Source: Sycon ciliatum
Taxonomy: Eukaryota; Porifera; Calcarea; Leucosolenida; Sycettidae
Reading direction: 5' to 3'
Assembly: GCF_964019385.1 (NCBI RefSeq)
Contig: NC_088643.1
Location: 81,330,699 to 81,394,698 of the forward strand
DNA: 64,000 bases
Shown one piece after another: positions 41,276-51,934 of this stretch. Every line of letters begins with the position of its first letter. The stretch's first letter is position 1. Position numbers and translations under genes: made by a program. The notes beneath the pieces are model-generated. The model had not been told where the DNA came from and searched no databases. It saw only the letters and a list, made by a program, of their open reading frames with translations.

Positions 41276-41854
41276 AGCTTCAACACCTAGCTTCAACACA
41301 TCTCCGTAGCGCTAACCGACAGCCTTCCAACTTGGAAGGTTCAAGGTTATGGAAAAGACCAAAGAGGGGAAGGCAAGCGCAACGAAAACGAGCAAAAGCT
41401 ACAGTCCCAACGGAACAAAGAATGTCGATTGTTACTGTACCGGATGACGAGACCAGTACGATATCTGACAAAGCGGTCTAACTACAATTCGAAGCAGCAC
41501 TCAGTACTCTGTCAGTTTTGTGACTAGTTATTGCACTTTCTGACTGTATAAAGTATCATGTTACAGTGATGGAGAGTTACTCTTAACTCGTATCCATAAT
41601 GTCTTTTTCCTTTCTACAATTATTATTATTATTATTTAAATTTTGAATAGGGCAATCCCCACAGGCCTAAGGCCTTTTTACAGGGTACCCTATGTGATCA
41701 CGTACAGATCACATAGGGATAGTTAGTAAGACACATCAAACATGATTATGGAACATGACATTCAAAAGATACCCGAAATCGAAATAAAAATAATAATTGT
41801 AAACGTATTCTGGTGCAGTTACGTAGGAGCATTACAGTCACGCAGGGATAATGC
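41276..41854. other. Non-coding, retroposon ends
   Basis: CACCTAGCTTCAA is repeated at 41271 and 41284. 41510-41620 is a partial arm of the MITE at 33041. 41622-41695 is the ATT/GGGCAATCCCCACAGGCC retroposon end, followed at 41725 by the dispersed AGTAAGACACATCAAACATG repeat also at 29867. AGTTACGTAGGAGCATTACAG precedes the mini-element. Confidence 0.5.
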
Positions 41855-41886
41855 CAGGGAGTCGTCAAATATTTGTCGACTCCCTG
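41855..41886. mobile_element. 32-bp CAGGGAG mini-element with 8-bp duplication
   Basis: Arms CAGGGAGTCG and CGACTCCCTG with a 12-base centre, flanked by perfect 8-bp direct repeats GATAATGC (41847-41854, 41887-41894). The 8-bp duplication and CAG ends suggest the hAT superfamily. At 32 bp it is little more than two joined ends. Confidence 0.75.
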
Positions 41887-41899
41887 GATAATGCCCTGT

Positions 41900-43854
41900 T
41901 GTAGTATCTGCCAACCTGTTCGTGTCTGAAGCACTTTGGACTTATACCAGAAAGTGTAACAGGCTGACAGCACTAGCCGGAGGAACTTGCAAGCTCTGAG
42001 GCTTCAGAACTCTTTACTCTCGAAATCAATTCCACACAGCAATGAGAAAGAATGATGGGTTTATATAGGCCAGAGGGAGAGAGCAGCTGGGAGCGAGGGC
42101 AAAAGATTACTAGGAAGACAACTGTTGAAAGATCTAAGGAAAAGCCATTTGAATGTGTGTGAGCTAGGGCTGAACAATAACATGGATTCGGGGAAGAAAG
42201 CTGTTGGATGCCTAGAATCTCGCAAGGGATCAAGAGGGTCAGTGATGGGGAACAGACTATACAGGAATCAATGAAATGTATTAGTACAGCATGAGCGCAA
42301 TAGGTCATGCGGCCGTACCGGTCTTGCAAGCAGGGCTATCTAGTCCTAAGTGGTTGCGCGTGAGAAGCACTTAGCTAGAATGTTCCTGTAACTACTGGTA
42401 GAGACTTGGCTGTGTGATCACTGACAGTCAGGGATACTACATCCGCCCCTCCTCCGTTGAGACACGTCCTCGTGTCTACGGGACGGGTGTTCGTGAAAAG
42501 ACAGACACATGCATTTAAAATGTGTGAAGAATTTGTCTCTCTGTGGAGCGGGAAAATGTACATGTATGTGTTCGCGTCTCAATACATGTATTGGACGGTA
42601 AAAGGGATGTGGGCCATCGCGTCACTCATTGTGGACGGTAATAATTCTTGACTCTCGTCTCTCTGGGACGGGACAACTGGAAAGGACTCGCTCACCATGT
42701 GGCGGTGTAATCATTGTTACTTGTACACGTACATGGACTGGTTAGTTGAGTGCGTGCTTGCAGGGTATACAGTATTTTGGGTCTGAAACGGATTGCGTGG
42801 TCGGAACGGGGTGGACATGATCGGGATGGGTAACGAAAAGGCTAGGAAACTTTGTGGTCAGACCTGGGAGAAAGCGGTTGTAGGGGAGTGTCAGTGGGAC
42901 GGAATGGTGGGCGATCTAGAACTGTGTACTGCATGGATCTGGACGGACATGAAGGTATATGGAGGGTTGTGAGTCCTAGGCTGTTGATCGAATGGTGGGA
43001 CGGGGACTGGGAGTGGGATTGTCTGTGGGATGGAGTGGCTGAAGGAACGTGGAGGGCCTTGTGTATCGCGTGTAGTGTAGCAAACACACTAAATGTGAGA
43101 GATGTTAGCAGGGGAACAACTTTGGCAGCAGAACGAGTTAGTGATAGGGATATGGCAGCAAGGAGCATAAGAACAGAATGGAAACTACTGCTGGATGGGG
43201 GAGCTTGCATAATACGCGGCGTAGCTTGCACGATAGGGGTGGCATGTGTACTAGCAACAGTTGCATTTGAGCGGGTTGATGATTGAGTAGGGATACAGCA
43301 GGAATGGTGACATACCTGGGTTGAAGGGAAGATGTGCCGTGTATCGCGACGACGATAGCAATACGCTATGGCATGGCCAATCTGCTTGCAAAATCGGCAA
43401 TATGGGCGAAGACGAAAGGGCCGACGTCGCTTGGGTCGTACATATATCGGTGGCTGTAGTCCAGGGACATACCGGAGGGCATGGGAACTCGCTGAAGAAT
43501 GATGGTGATCCATTTTGCCGAAATGCGTACGTGACAGCATCGATCTGCTGTATGGATGGACTGACAAACCGGGATTCTGCATCGTTCTCAGGTCGTCATG
43601 GGTTCAGAAACGAGGAGCAGCCGGGGCAGGAGCAGCCGGGGCAGCCTGAGCGGGTTGTTGTTGTTGCTGAGCCATACTAATGATACTCGAGAACTACGTA
43701 ACGGATGAGAGGTCAGGAAACAAAGGAAAGGACGGGGACTACGAAATACAGAGAATATAACAAAGCACGTAAGGTACGAATCACTTCTGACACCAATGTA
43801 GTGTCTACTGGTAGAGACTTGGCTGTGTGATCACTGACAGTCAGGGATACTACA
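41900..43854 (-). mobile_element. Non-autonomous LTR retroelement with tRNA-Leu primer site
   Basis: Minus strand. The 3' LTR is 41900-42441 (542 bp, TGTAGTAT...GATACTACA). The 5' LTR 43797-43854 is only 58 bp: the first 50 and last 8 bases, so it is internally deleted. Flanks share the 4-bp repeat CTGT (41896-41899, 43855-43858). Next to the 5' LTR, minus-sense TGGTGTCAGAAGTG (43795-43782) matches the 3' end of tRNA-Leu (from memory). A polypurine tract GGAGGAGGGGCGGA (42455-42442) abuts the 3' LTR. Only a short gag-like frame lies inside; no pol. Confidence 0.82.
42842..43675 (-). pseudogene. Gag-like frame with CCHC zinc knuckle
   Basis: From the ATG at 43675 a Gln/Pro/Ala-rich start (MAQQQQQPAQAAPAAP) runs to an in-frame TGA at about 43604-43606. 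The same frame is then open from an ATG at 43582 for 246 codons. It contains CRFCKQIGHAIAYC (C-x2-C-x4-H-x4-C) after a basic region, then Ser/His-rich low complexity. A capsid domain is not recognisable. Read as the nucleocapsid remnant of the element at 41900-43854. Confidence 0.6.
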
Positions 43855-44009
43855 CTGTAATGCCTCGAAATTAATTTTAATTAATTTCGATAAAAAAATC
43901 CCATAGAATGCTCAATATAATGCCAGCATTACCCGCTGACCCCTATTCGCTGGTGCAAGTGCAACGCTGCGACGTGACTTCGTTGAGGCATCTCAACAAA
44001 AATTTATGA

Positions 44010-45480
44010 TGTGATCGTATAACCTCTATAGGATAGTAAAGGGACCGTTGTCCCTCCTCCTCACCAGGGACCTGAGGGTTGTAGCCAGAGTTAAAGGGGA
44101 AGTTAAGGCAAAAATTAAAATTTCACCAGTTGTAGTCTTCGGGATGCTGAGTCGAATGGTCTTGGTCCGAGAAAGCTGAGACGCTCCCTTCCTACTTGAA
44201 TCCCAATCGAACTCGCGCACTTCCACCGAAACTGGGTGACTGTGCCCTACTATAATAATATAATTATTATTATTGTAGATGGGGATTTGTATGCAAAATG
44301 TCACTAAAAGCGCCATTTCGTTCTTATAAAAGCACGGATGACCGCGATTGGCCCATAAAAAATAAGAGCCATATGTTGTAGTCTTTTGGACGCTGAGTCG
44401 ACTGGTTTTGGTCCGAAAAGGCTGCGATGCAGCGTTCCTCCTATATTCTCAATCGAACATGGTTGAACAAGTGGTCACGTGCTCCTGGGTGCCCAAAATC
44501 CCCCAATCACCTGGTCACCACGCCAGCATGCAGGCGACAACTTTCACACCAAGGTTCAATTCGAGTGACAGGACTGCACCCAAAAAAGGTCAAACAGGCT
44601 AGTAAGTTGTACCCTGCAGGCACGGTGACCAGGTGACTGGCGTACGCAGGAGCACGTGACCACTTGTTCAACCGTGTTCGATTGGGAATAAAGGAGGAAC
44701 GCTGCATCACCAGTCGACTCAGCGTCCAAAAGACTACAACATATGGGCCAATCGCGGTCATCCGTGCTTTTATAAGAACGAAATGGCGCTTTTAGTGACA
44801 TTTTGCATACACATCCCCATCTAGTAGGGCGCAGTCACCTAGTTTCGGTGGAAGTGCGCGAGTTCGATTGGGATTCAAGTAGGAAGGGAGCGTCTCAGCT
44901 TCCTCGGACCACGACCATTCGACTCAGCACCCCGAAGACTACAACTGGTGAAATTTTAATTTTTGCCTTAACTTCCCCTTTAACCAGGGCGATTGCGGTG
45001 TGCCTTGACCAGCTAGCTGGCCCAAACGCAGCCGCCCAGACTAGCAATGCCATGATATGCGAGCATGCACAAATCAAAATGGTCCTGCCGCTGATCCCTA
45101 GACCCATGGCCATGGTCGGGGGAGGTAGGCCCAATTCACCAGCACGCTGCTCCGGCTTCCCGCTGTATTGTCATGTCTCCTCTTTGGTTCTGTCTTCCCA
45201 TTCCGTTCTCTGCTGGACTGTATTTCAGAATTAAAAAAATAAAAAGCCCTGCCCCAAGGGCGACTGGAACGAACAGGCCGCGAACAAAAGTTGAAAACCC
45301 AATCTGTAGATCTCCCAATCCGTAGATACCGTACCAGCCTACTCCACTAGTGCCACACCATCCAGCAACAGTTGGAAGACTTTCGCACCCGACCACATCC
45401 GGGCAGCCAGAATGAGAGGCAGGCCAAGGAATTTGATGGTTTGGCATTGTGCTATGGCTGCCAGCTCCTACTCGTCTACC
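44010..45480 (+). repeat. Dispersed repeat R1, copy interrupted by a TTAA MITE
   Basis: 44010-44094 and 44980-45055 are continuous in the uninterrupted copy at 20492. A further insertion of about 150 bp (about 45080-45245), ending in an A-rich tail AATTAAAAAAATAAAAA, separates off 45246-45360. That part may be a short retroposon. Confidence 0.8.
44095..44979. mobile_element. TTAA-flanked MITE, 885 bp, about 375-bp inverted arms
   Basis: Ends AGGGGAAGTTAAGGCAAAAA and its mirror, flanked by TTAA (44091-44094, 44980-44983). The empty site is seen in R1 at 20492. Nearly the whole element is a giant hairpin around a centre of about 90 bp with CACCCAAAAAAGGTCAAAC. TTAA targets are typical of piggyBac, but the ends do not begin CCC, so superfamily is unassigned. 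A 44229-44281 stretch has an extra AT-rich insert. Confidence 0.88.
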
Positions 45481-45527
45481 CTCAACCTGTGTCTGCCAAC
45501 GGTGGAGCCCGGCAGCCTCACAATACA

Positions 45528-46237
45528 TGAAGAGCTTGAGAACAAAACGCTGTATGCGCCAAATCTTCAAAATCGAGATTTTTGACCCAACTGAAAGATG
45601 ACATCGAGCTGAATTTGATGGCGAGGTCATTTTTGGCGAAAACGCAGTACATCCTACAGAAAACCCCATTCAAACAGTTGCTTTCAGAGCAAAACGCTGT
45701 ATATCCGGCTAGGATTTTTTTTCAAAACGCAGTATACGCCAGTTGTCATAGTTATACAGTCGTGGGCAGCGCGCGTGGTGTTCAGAACGCGCAGAACACT
45801 GCTTTTTGTCATTTTTTCAAACTAGTTCAAATTATTTTTTTGAACGAGCGCTTGACTCGACTTATGGCTGTCAAATTAGCTTTCTCTTCTTCCTGACGCT
45901 GTCAAAGCTCTTGTCTTAGACATCAGCGTGGCGGAGGTGACATTAGATGGTATGAGTGAGCCAGTTGTTTTGTCTCCTGCTGGGAGAGGGCGTCTTGTGC
46001 CTATATTCTCACCCGGATATACTGCGTTTTGCCAAAAAGAAGGTGAAAAATTCAAAAAATATCAAAATCTGAGAGGTGTGGATTTTTGATGACATGGTGT
46101 TTGGGGTCCAGTATTCCTTCTGGTACTAAATCCAAATTTCCATTGGGATGGGATGTAAGACAATGTCAGAACAGAATTTTGACTTTACCCGAAAAGTGCC
46201 AAAATGGATATACCGTGTTTTGTTCTCAAGCTCTTCA
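45528..46237. mobile_element. MITE with TGAAGAGCTTGAGAACAAAACGC ends
   Basis: Left end TGAAGAGCTTGAGAACAAAA is mirrored at 46218-46237. Inside, AAAACGCAGTATATCC-like phrases recur at 45639, 45691, 45723 and (mirrored) 46018. No coding frame. Target duplication not clear. Confidence 0.65.
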
Positions 46238-46249
46238 CATGTTCTAGCT

Positions 46250-46990
46250 CAAGGCTGACGTGCAGCACCAGAGGCTTCCCGTCATTTCGCCACAACGAGG
46301 TGCGGGACATCACTACTGCCTCCCTATTGAAACGTGTCGCGATTAGTGTCGCCATCGAGCCACACTGTCTTTCAACCGCTATCTGGTGAACAGCTCCACT
46401 ACCTGTACAAGACTGCCTACACAGAGGGCCATGCTCGACTCCATGTTGCAGCAAGTGGTGTTTGGGGGGGGGGGGGGGTCGATCGATTTGAGAGAGTCCT
46501 TCTCGGTACTCGGGTTTTCTCTTTGCTCCCTCAAATCGATCCTCTTCCATCACCTCACCCCAGTGTCTGGGGATATGTAGATTTTGTGGAAAAAAGAAAA
46601 CAACCTCGTATTACTTACCAGCGTCACGAACGGGATAAGCGAAGGCGGTATTCGGGTTTTCAACCCCTTTGCTCCCTCAAATCGATTCTCTTCCATCACC
46701 TCTTGTTAGCACCATGAACGGGAAAAGCGAAGGCGGTATGAACAGCGCGTCAAGGAGGTCTACAATGTAGCGCGAACCTTTGTCTCTGTGGTTTTCGCAG
46801 CAACCTGTGGTACTGGTCGAGCTGCCTCCGCCCTCCTCAGGAGAATAGCGTCAATAGTGCCCGACAAGTCTGGCGGGCCATACTCTGCCGTGATGATGGC
46901 GTGGATTCGCTAGACCTCGATTCGCTGCAGGTTCAGCCTTCAGCTCCTTCGTGCCTGGGTGGTGCACGACGGCTGCATTCTCACCCAGGC
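46250..46990 (+). pseudogene. Retroelement ORF C-terminal domain, decayed
   Basis: Same family as 21800-22795: GFPSFRHNEVRDITTASLL, then (other frame) QPLSGEQLHYL, ARLHVAASGVWGG, and near 46715 REKRRRYEQRVKEVYNVA and TFVSVVFAATCGTG. A G homopolymer at 46468-46479 and a duplicated 60-bp segment (GGGTTTTC...CTCCCTCAAATCGAT, at 46510 and 46655) break the frame. Confidence 0.6.
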
Positions 46991-48392
46991 CAGAGCTAGT
47001 TAGAGCCGTAGTATAGAGGTGGCTGAGTCAGAAAGTGAAAACTGCCATGCATGTTGTTGTTGATGTTTCCCTCACCATCCAGTCACCATCCAGCCTCGAC
47101 AAGTGCTCGGAAATGGTGTCCAAGTGCCTACAGGAGAACAAGTATCTCCTCAAATACCACGGTGTCGCCTAAATATGTCTCCACAGCCGCCTGCCTACAC
47201 CATCCACTCACCTTGCTCATAACACCCTGCCGACACCAGCCATATACATGTACACTGCGCTAACATCACACTGCTACTAGTACTAGTGCTAGCTCTGTCC
47301 TACATCCTGTCCACACCAGCCACACATTCTGCACCAGGGAGTCGTGGAACGCGATAGGAGCGGCATAGCAACTTTAGACCCCATAGTAATTATTATTATA
47401 ATGAGAGTGGCACGTGACGAGTTGCAGATGTCTAACTCCAAGCCGGGCAGTACAGTGTGAACGCGCAATGACCATCACAAGATTACTGCTCTGCTTTCAG
47501 GGTGGCATGTGAGGGCTAGATCCCCTAGTGCCCTCCTAAGTACAAGACCACGATACGCGATGGGAGGAGAGTAAACCAATACTAGCAGCAGCGGGTATGC
47601 ACTGCACTGCTTTCAAAAGTGCTAGAATGTAGTGTTGTCAGGACTTGTGGTGTCAAAGTGCTGCAGGTTGTCAGGACTAGACAACCACGCAGTAGATATC
47701 AGATGCAGAGTGCACGTTTGTATAGACATATCCATCATGTTGGTCGAGTTGAAAATGTGAAGAAAGATAATTGCTTAGGAGGCCCCGCCCCGAGAATGTT
47801 GCAGCCCACTGGTGCATGTTCCAAGCCAGTCTAGTCTCTGCCCAGTACATATGGGCCAGTGAGAGGAGCAGTGGTAGCACTGCGGCAGAGAACTGCTGGA
47901 GCTACGTGTACTAGGTAGCGATGTACAGTATGCTCCTCGCAGAACACGTAGGGCTAGGCCCGGCGCCGCAGATAGGCCCAGTGACGGTTGTGAGTGAGGT
48001 GACTTGGCTCATGAAACCGATAATCGTACTGTCATATTGATTCCACAGTAATCAGTAGTAGTAGCAAGTCATGACGGGTGCTGTCGGCGAAGGACTGCCT
48101 GAGACGCAGGTAGCGCATCCAAAGATCAGTCTTCTTCAGCGCACCTCACCTGGATCCAGAGCGACTCCCCGTTCTGCACTAACATAGCACTGCATGCAGC
48201 CCAGTCCTCTCCACCATAAACTCTTGGTACCGGTACCATCCCGGTGATCTACTGTCCAGCTCTACTGTCCAGCTCCCTTCTATATTTTATACAGCCGATC
48301 TCCTACGGGGAAACATTATTTTTAATATTTATTTTACAGAACAACAAGGACAATAATCAAGGCTTGTTTGCTGCTACTTCATTATTCAAGTA
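46991..48392. other. No gene recognised
   Basis: About 1.4 kb without a supported feature. Short open frames in all directions, with frequent CTAGTA and CCAGTCACC-like simple phrases. Confidence 0.4.
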
Positions 48393-48577
48393 CAGTGAAA
48401 CCTCGTTAAGAAGAACACCGATAAGACAAACTTTCGCTTTAGAAGAACTAGCATTCATAACTTTATTGGATAAAACACTGTGTATTCACTGGGTATAAAA
48501 TATGGATAAGAAGAACTCCCGTTATTGCAAACAAATACCACAGGTCCCTTAGTGTTCGTCCTAAAGAGGTTTGACTG
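48393..48577. mobile_element. MITE, TA-flanked, CAGTGAAACCTCGTTAAGAA end
   Basis: Left CAGTGAAACCTCGTTAAGAA, right mirrored (CAGTCAAACCTCTTTAGGAC in minus sense), TA on both sides (48391-48392, 48578-48579). Tc1/mariner/pogo-type ends. No coding frame. Confidence 0.8.
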
Positions 48578-48579
48578 TA

Positions 48580-49069
48580 GTTTCATGCTCTAGCTCTCGC
48601 AATCATCAGGCAATACAACATGAGGATGGGGTGCCGACCATGTCGGTATATGCCAGGAGAGGGTGGGTCTTGTAGCGCTGTATGAAAAGCTGTGTGAGAG
48701 TGTCTACATCATGTACATACAGCCCCCACGGTGGGGGCTGTATGTTTCAGGGCTAGCGGTGTGCAGGAGGCTGTGTGCAGAGTGCGTGGTTGTTGAAGGC
48801 AGGGCCAGGGGGCTGAAGTGTAGAGGCCGGCTATGCTATAGTGACAGGGCTAGCAGTTTTTTTTTTGCAAAATGGTGGAGAGGACTGGGCTGCATGCAGT
48901 GCTATGTTAGTGCAGAACATAAACTCTTGATGGTACGAAAGGCCTCATCAGTTTCACCAAGAGTCTATGCTCTCCATCCACAGGCTTTGGCTTCACTTGA
49001 TGATATGTTTCCCTCCGACGCGACCTAGTGTATATTAGTACCTCGGCGTCGACGATGAGTTCAATAAAT
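48580..49069. other. No gene recognised
   Basis: Contains the short palindrome CAGCCCCCACGGTGGGGGCTG (48721-48741). The 121-residue frame at 48663-49028 has no recognised similarity. Confidence 0.35.
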
Positions 49070-49178
49070 CACCTGGGTTTTGCTACAAATGATGATATCA
49101 TTTGTAGCAAAACCCAGGTGGTATATAGGGCAACAAAACGCCCAAATATTATTTGGACGTTTTGTTGCCCTATATACC
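49070..49178. repeat. Two perfect palindromes back to back
   Basis: 49070-49120 (CACCTGGGTTTTGCTACAAA ... mirrored to CCCAGGTG, 51 bp) is directly followed by 49120-49178 (GGTATATAGGGCAACAAAAC ... mirrored to CCCTATATACC, 59 bp). Arms are perfect or nearly so. The pair could form two adjacent cruciforms. Confidence 0.9.
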
Positions 49179-49499
49179 AGTCCGTGCGCCAGTTAAGAAA
49201 AAGTCGTTTAAAAGTTGCACTTTTATTTTCCAGATTTTCCAGATTTCGCAGTTTTCTCAAGATATCGCGAGACGAATACTCAATGGCGTCACCTTCGTCG
49301 TCCTTTGGTTTTCGTCTCCCGTGAGTTCTTCGTCTCAGATCGTTGTCGAAATCCAAACCAATAGTTGTTCTCTGCCCTAAGTTTTGTCCGTGGCGATAAC
49401 AAATAACGAGAAGTTGAGTTCTCGCTCGTCGCTTGCGTTTTCGTTATGTCGCCGATATTTTGGTTGAACATGCTATAATTTCGTGCCGTTGGTTTGTAC

Positions 49500-49557
49500 C
49501 AGGGAGTAGTACAATACCATACAGACCCAATCGTCACCGTCACTGTACTACTCCCTG
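49500..49557. mobile_element. 58-bp CAGGGAG mini-element with 8-bp duplication
   Basis: Arms CAGGGAGTAGTAC and GTACTACTCCCTG, flanked by perfect 8-bp repeats GTTTGTAC (49492-49499, 49558-49565). A related sequence at 54066-54090 (TAATTTCGTGCCGTTGGTTTGTAC) shows the site without the insert. Confidence 0.82.
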
Positions 49558-49636
49558 GTTTGTACAAGGCCTTAAGGCTTTCGCTATTTCCTGCTTGAAA
49601 GTGCTACGTCACAGCATAGCAACAATTTCAAAAATT

Positions 49637-49668
49637 CAAAAACTGGATCCACTTGGATCCAGTTTTTG
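49637..49668. repeat. 32-bp palindrome
   Basis: Arms CAAAAACTGGATCCA and TGGATCCAGTTTTTG with a 2-base centre. No target duplication found. Confidence 0.85.
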
Positions 49669-50783
49669 TATGGATCCAAGCACATTTCAAGCGGTCTTAC
49701 CCACAGCATGGTGATGTAGCCAGTGAAACTGACTGATTTGGCTAGTACTGGGGGCGGGGTTACAACTGGTGGCGAAATAAAAGTCACACCTGCATGCGAC
49801 ATGAGTGGGTTGCTATGCTATGTCCATTCATAAAAAGATGGGTCCTGGCTCTGGCGAGCTCCCGTATTTGGAGATTTTTCGTGATTTCATCGTACACAGT
49901 GCAGTGCTGCGAACTTTGAAATTTGAAAAAGGGTCCAAAAAGGGTGCCTGAACTGGGGTTCGAACCGCAGAATGCACTGTTGCAGGCGGGGTCAAACGGC
50001 CTGGATTTTGATGGTTTTTCCCAATTCAGTGCTTTTGGGGCAAAACCTGGCCGAAATCCTATTCTTGCTATGGCTTGCTTTTTGGACAAAAAAACTTCAG
50101 AAACATAATTGGAAGAGGATTCCATATGGGATTGCAGAAAAAATTCTAAAAAAACTCAACGTTTGACCCATTTATGGCCAAAAGCTAGAAGTTCATTTTT
50201 TCTGAATGGACTAGGCAAAGCCACACCTTAGTGGATCCAAAAATAGAAATCTGATGTCAACTTACTACTCCCTGGCCGTTTTGACGTCATCACTTTCAAG
50301 CCCTATTAGAAAGAGATATTAGCCACCAGTTCATCCTCCAATTTTGGCTTGTGCAAAATATCTGACAGCGGTGCACCGGTGATACCAACCGTTTTGTCAA
50401 CACAGTATTTTTGACACATTTTGACACACACATGTCTTCAATTGGTGGACTTAGGAACGACCGACAGAATCGTTCAAGGGGTCCTGGTATTCTGCGATGT
50501 ACCAGGCAGACCATTGTATCCGTAGACCACGAATTTATAAACAACACGTACCCCAACAGGTTGCTGGAGTTCCAAACACAAACCCTCGCAGATCAATGCA
50601 TGTACCTATACTTGTAAGTTGTATGTAGAACAGCAACAATATCATGCCAAATACAGTACATGTACTGAGGTGGGAAAGAAATATAAATAATTCATGCAGA
50701 GAGGATGACACTACAAACACAGCACCTGAGCCAATGCAGAATTGAAGTGAAAAAATGGCATCTGCGAATGGCCAAATAAGGCA
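49669..50783. other. No gene recognised
   Basis: Non-coding. ACTGGGGTTCGAACCGCAG at 49952-49970 resembles a tRNA T-arm/box B, possibly a SINE scrap. TTACTACTCCCTGG at 50264-50277 is a lone CAGGGAGTAGTA-type end. Confidence 0.35.
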
Positions 50784-50862
50784 CAGTGCTGGCAACTGAA
50801 ATCCGACCCCCTTGCCGGGGCGGCGCGCCGGCCAGGGGGTAGGATTTCAGTTGCCAGCACTG
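50784..50862. mobile_element. 79-bp CAGTGCTGG palindromic MITE
   Basis: Ends CAGTGCTGGCAACTGAAATC and its mirror, with a GC-rich palindromic centre (CGGGGCGGCGCGCCGGCC). Same ends as 8016-8155. Flanks CA/TA. Confidence 0.75.
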
Positions 50863-50899
50863 TATTACTGTTTACAGCACAACCGCCATGCCACAAGCT

Positions 50900-51934
50900 A
50901 CAACACATAAAGGACACATGCCCGTACCTTAATGCACGGTGGACGCATAGAGCAAAGAATATGCTTACCCACACACCCGTACATACATGCACACGGGAAT
51001 TGACATGTGTTCATGCGGTTTTAAACAGACCCACACACGTCTGCATGACCGATCGTACATGTAAACGCACACATACATGTACATGTAGGTGCACGAACAT
51101 ACACACCCATACCTGACCACACGCACGCACATGCACTAAAGTATGGGAGCATATGTACACAAAGCGTCACATGATTGCATTCATATGTTTACACAAGCCA
51201 GCCAGGAAATGAATGCATACTTGTAGTGGGGTGGTAGCTGCTACAACAACTGGAGTATTGGCTAAATATTGCAATAAGGAGAGTGTTATGACAGTCATGC
51301 AAAGGTTCTGCTGTTATCAACGACGTGGATGCCTCTCATGCTAAGTCCAAGATACATGTACATGATTGTACTCTTATTTGAAACATACTTGGAGCAGCTT
51401 GTATCCAATCGTAGGTATCACGAGTCAAGGGCCAAGGCAGCAGCCATCAATCTGTAAGGTTCACTGATATTGAGGATTCGGACCAGGGCGGTGTACTGAT
51501 CAAACTTGCAAGAACACCTTGTTGAGCTGGATCTTCCCCAAGGCACAGCCACCTCATGACTCCACCATTCGTTGTCTCTGCTCTCCTGCCTCGTTGTCTT
51601 CATTTCATTGGTAGGGTTGTGTTTGACGAAAAACCCATTTGACTGCCTTCCAGCAGATGGCTTTCAAATGTAAGCAAATATTTTTTGTTTGTTTGTTTGT
51701 TTATTTAGAGTCGAAGAACAAACAGGCAAATTTGCCTAATTACATGATATCGACTAAAAAGGAGAATAAATTATAAAAGGCCAATGAAGGTAATGACACT
51801 GAGTAGAGTGGGTAGTAAAGTATTACTTTGTTAAAGCCAGTTAGGCCAGTAAAGGAAATAATAGTACAGCGGGCAGTGGCATTACTGAAAAGCAGCATGT
51901 GCTGGGAGGGATCGCATGAATCGGTGGTAAATAT
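50900..51934. other. Non-coding; retroposon-like end
   Basis: 51690-51705 is a TTTG repeat followed by TTTATTTAGAGTCG and GGCAAATTTGCC, probably the mirrored 3' end of a LINE. CA-rich low complexity at 51010-51130. No gene supported. Confidence 0.4.

Noticed and set aside
42852-43286. 144-residue plus-strand frame
   Set aside because: It is antisense to the gag-like frame with the CCHC knuckle and has no motif of its own.
48940-48965. CTGATGAGGCC on the minus strand as a hammerhead
   Set aside because: No GAAA follows after a plausible stem II, and no stem I.
48663-49028. 121-residue open frame as a gene
   Set aside because: No similarity, no splice or start context of note, and a palindrome within it.
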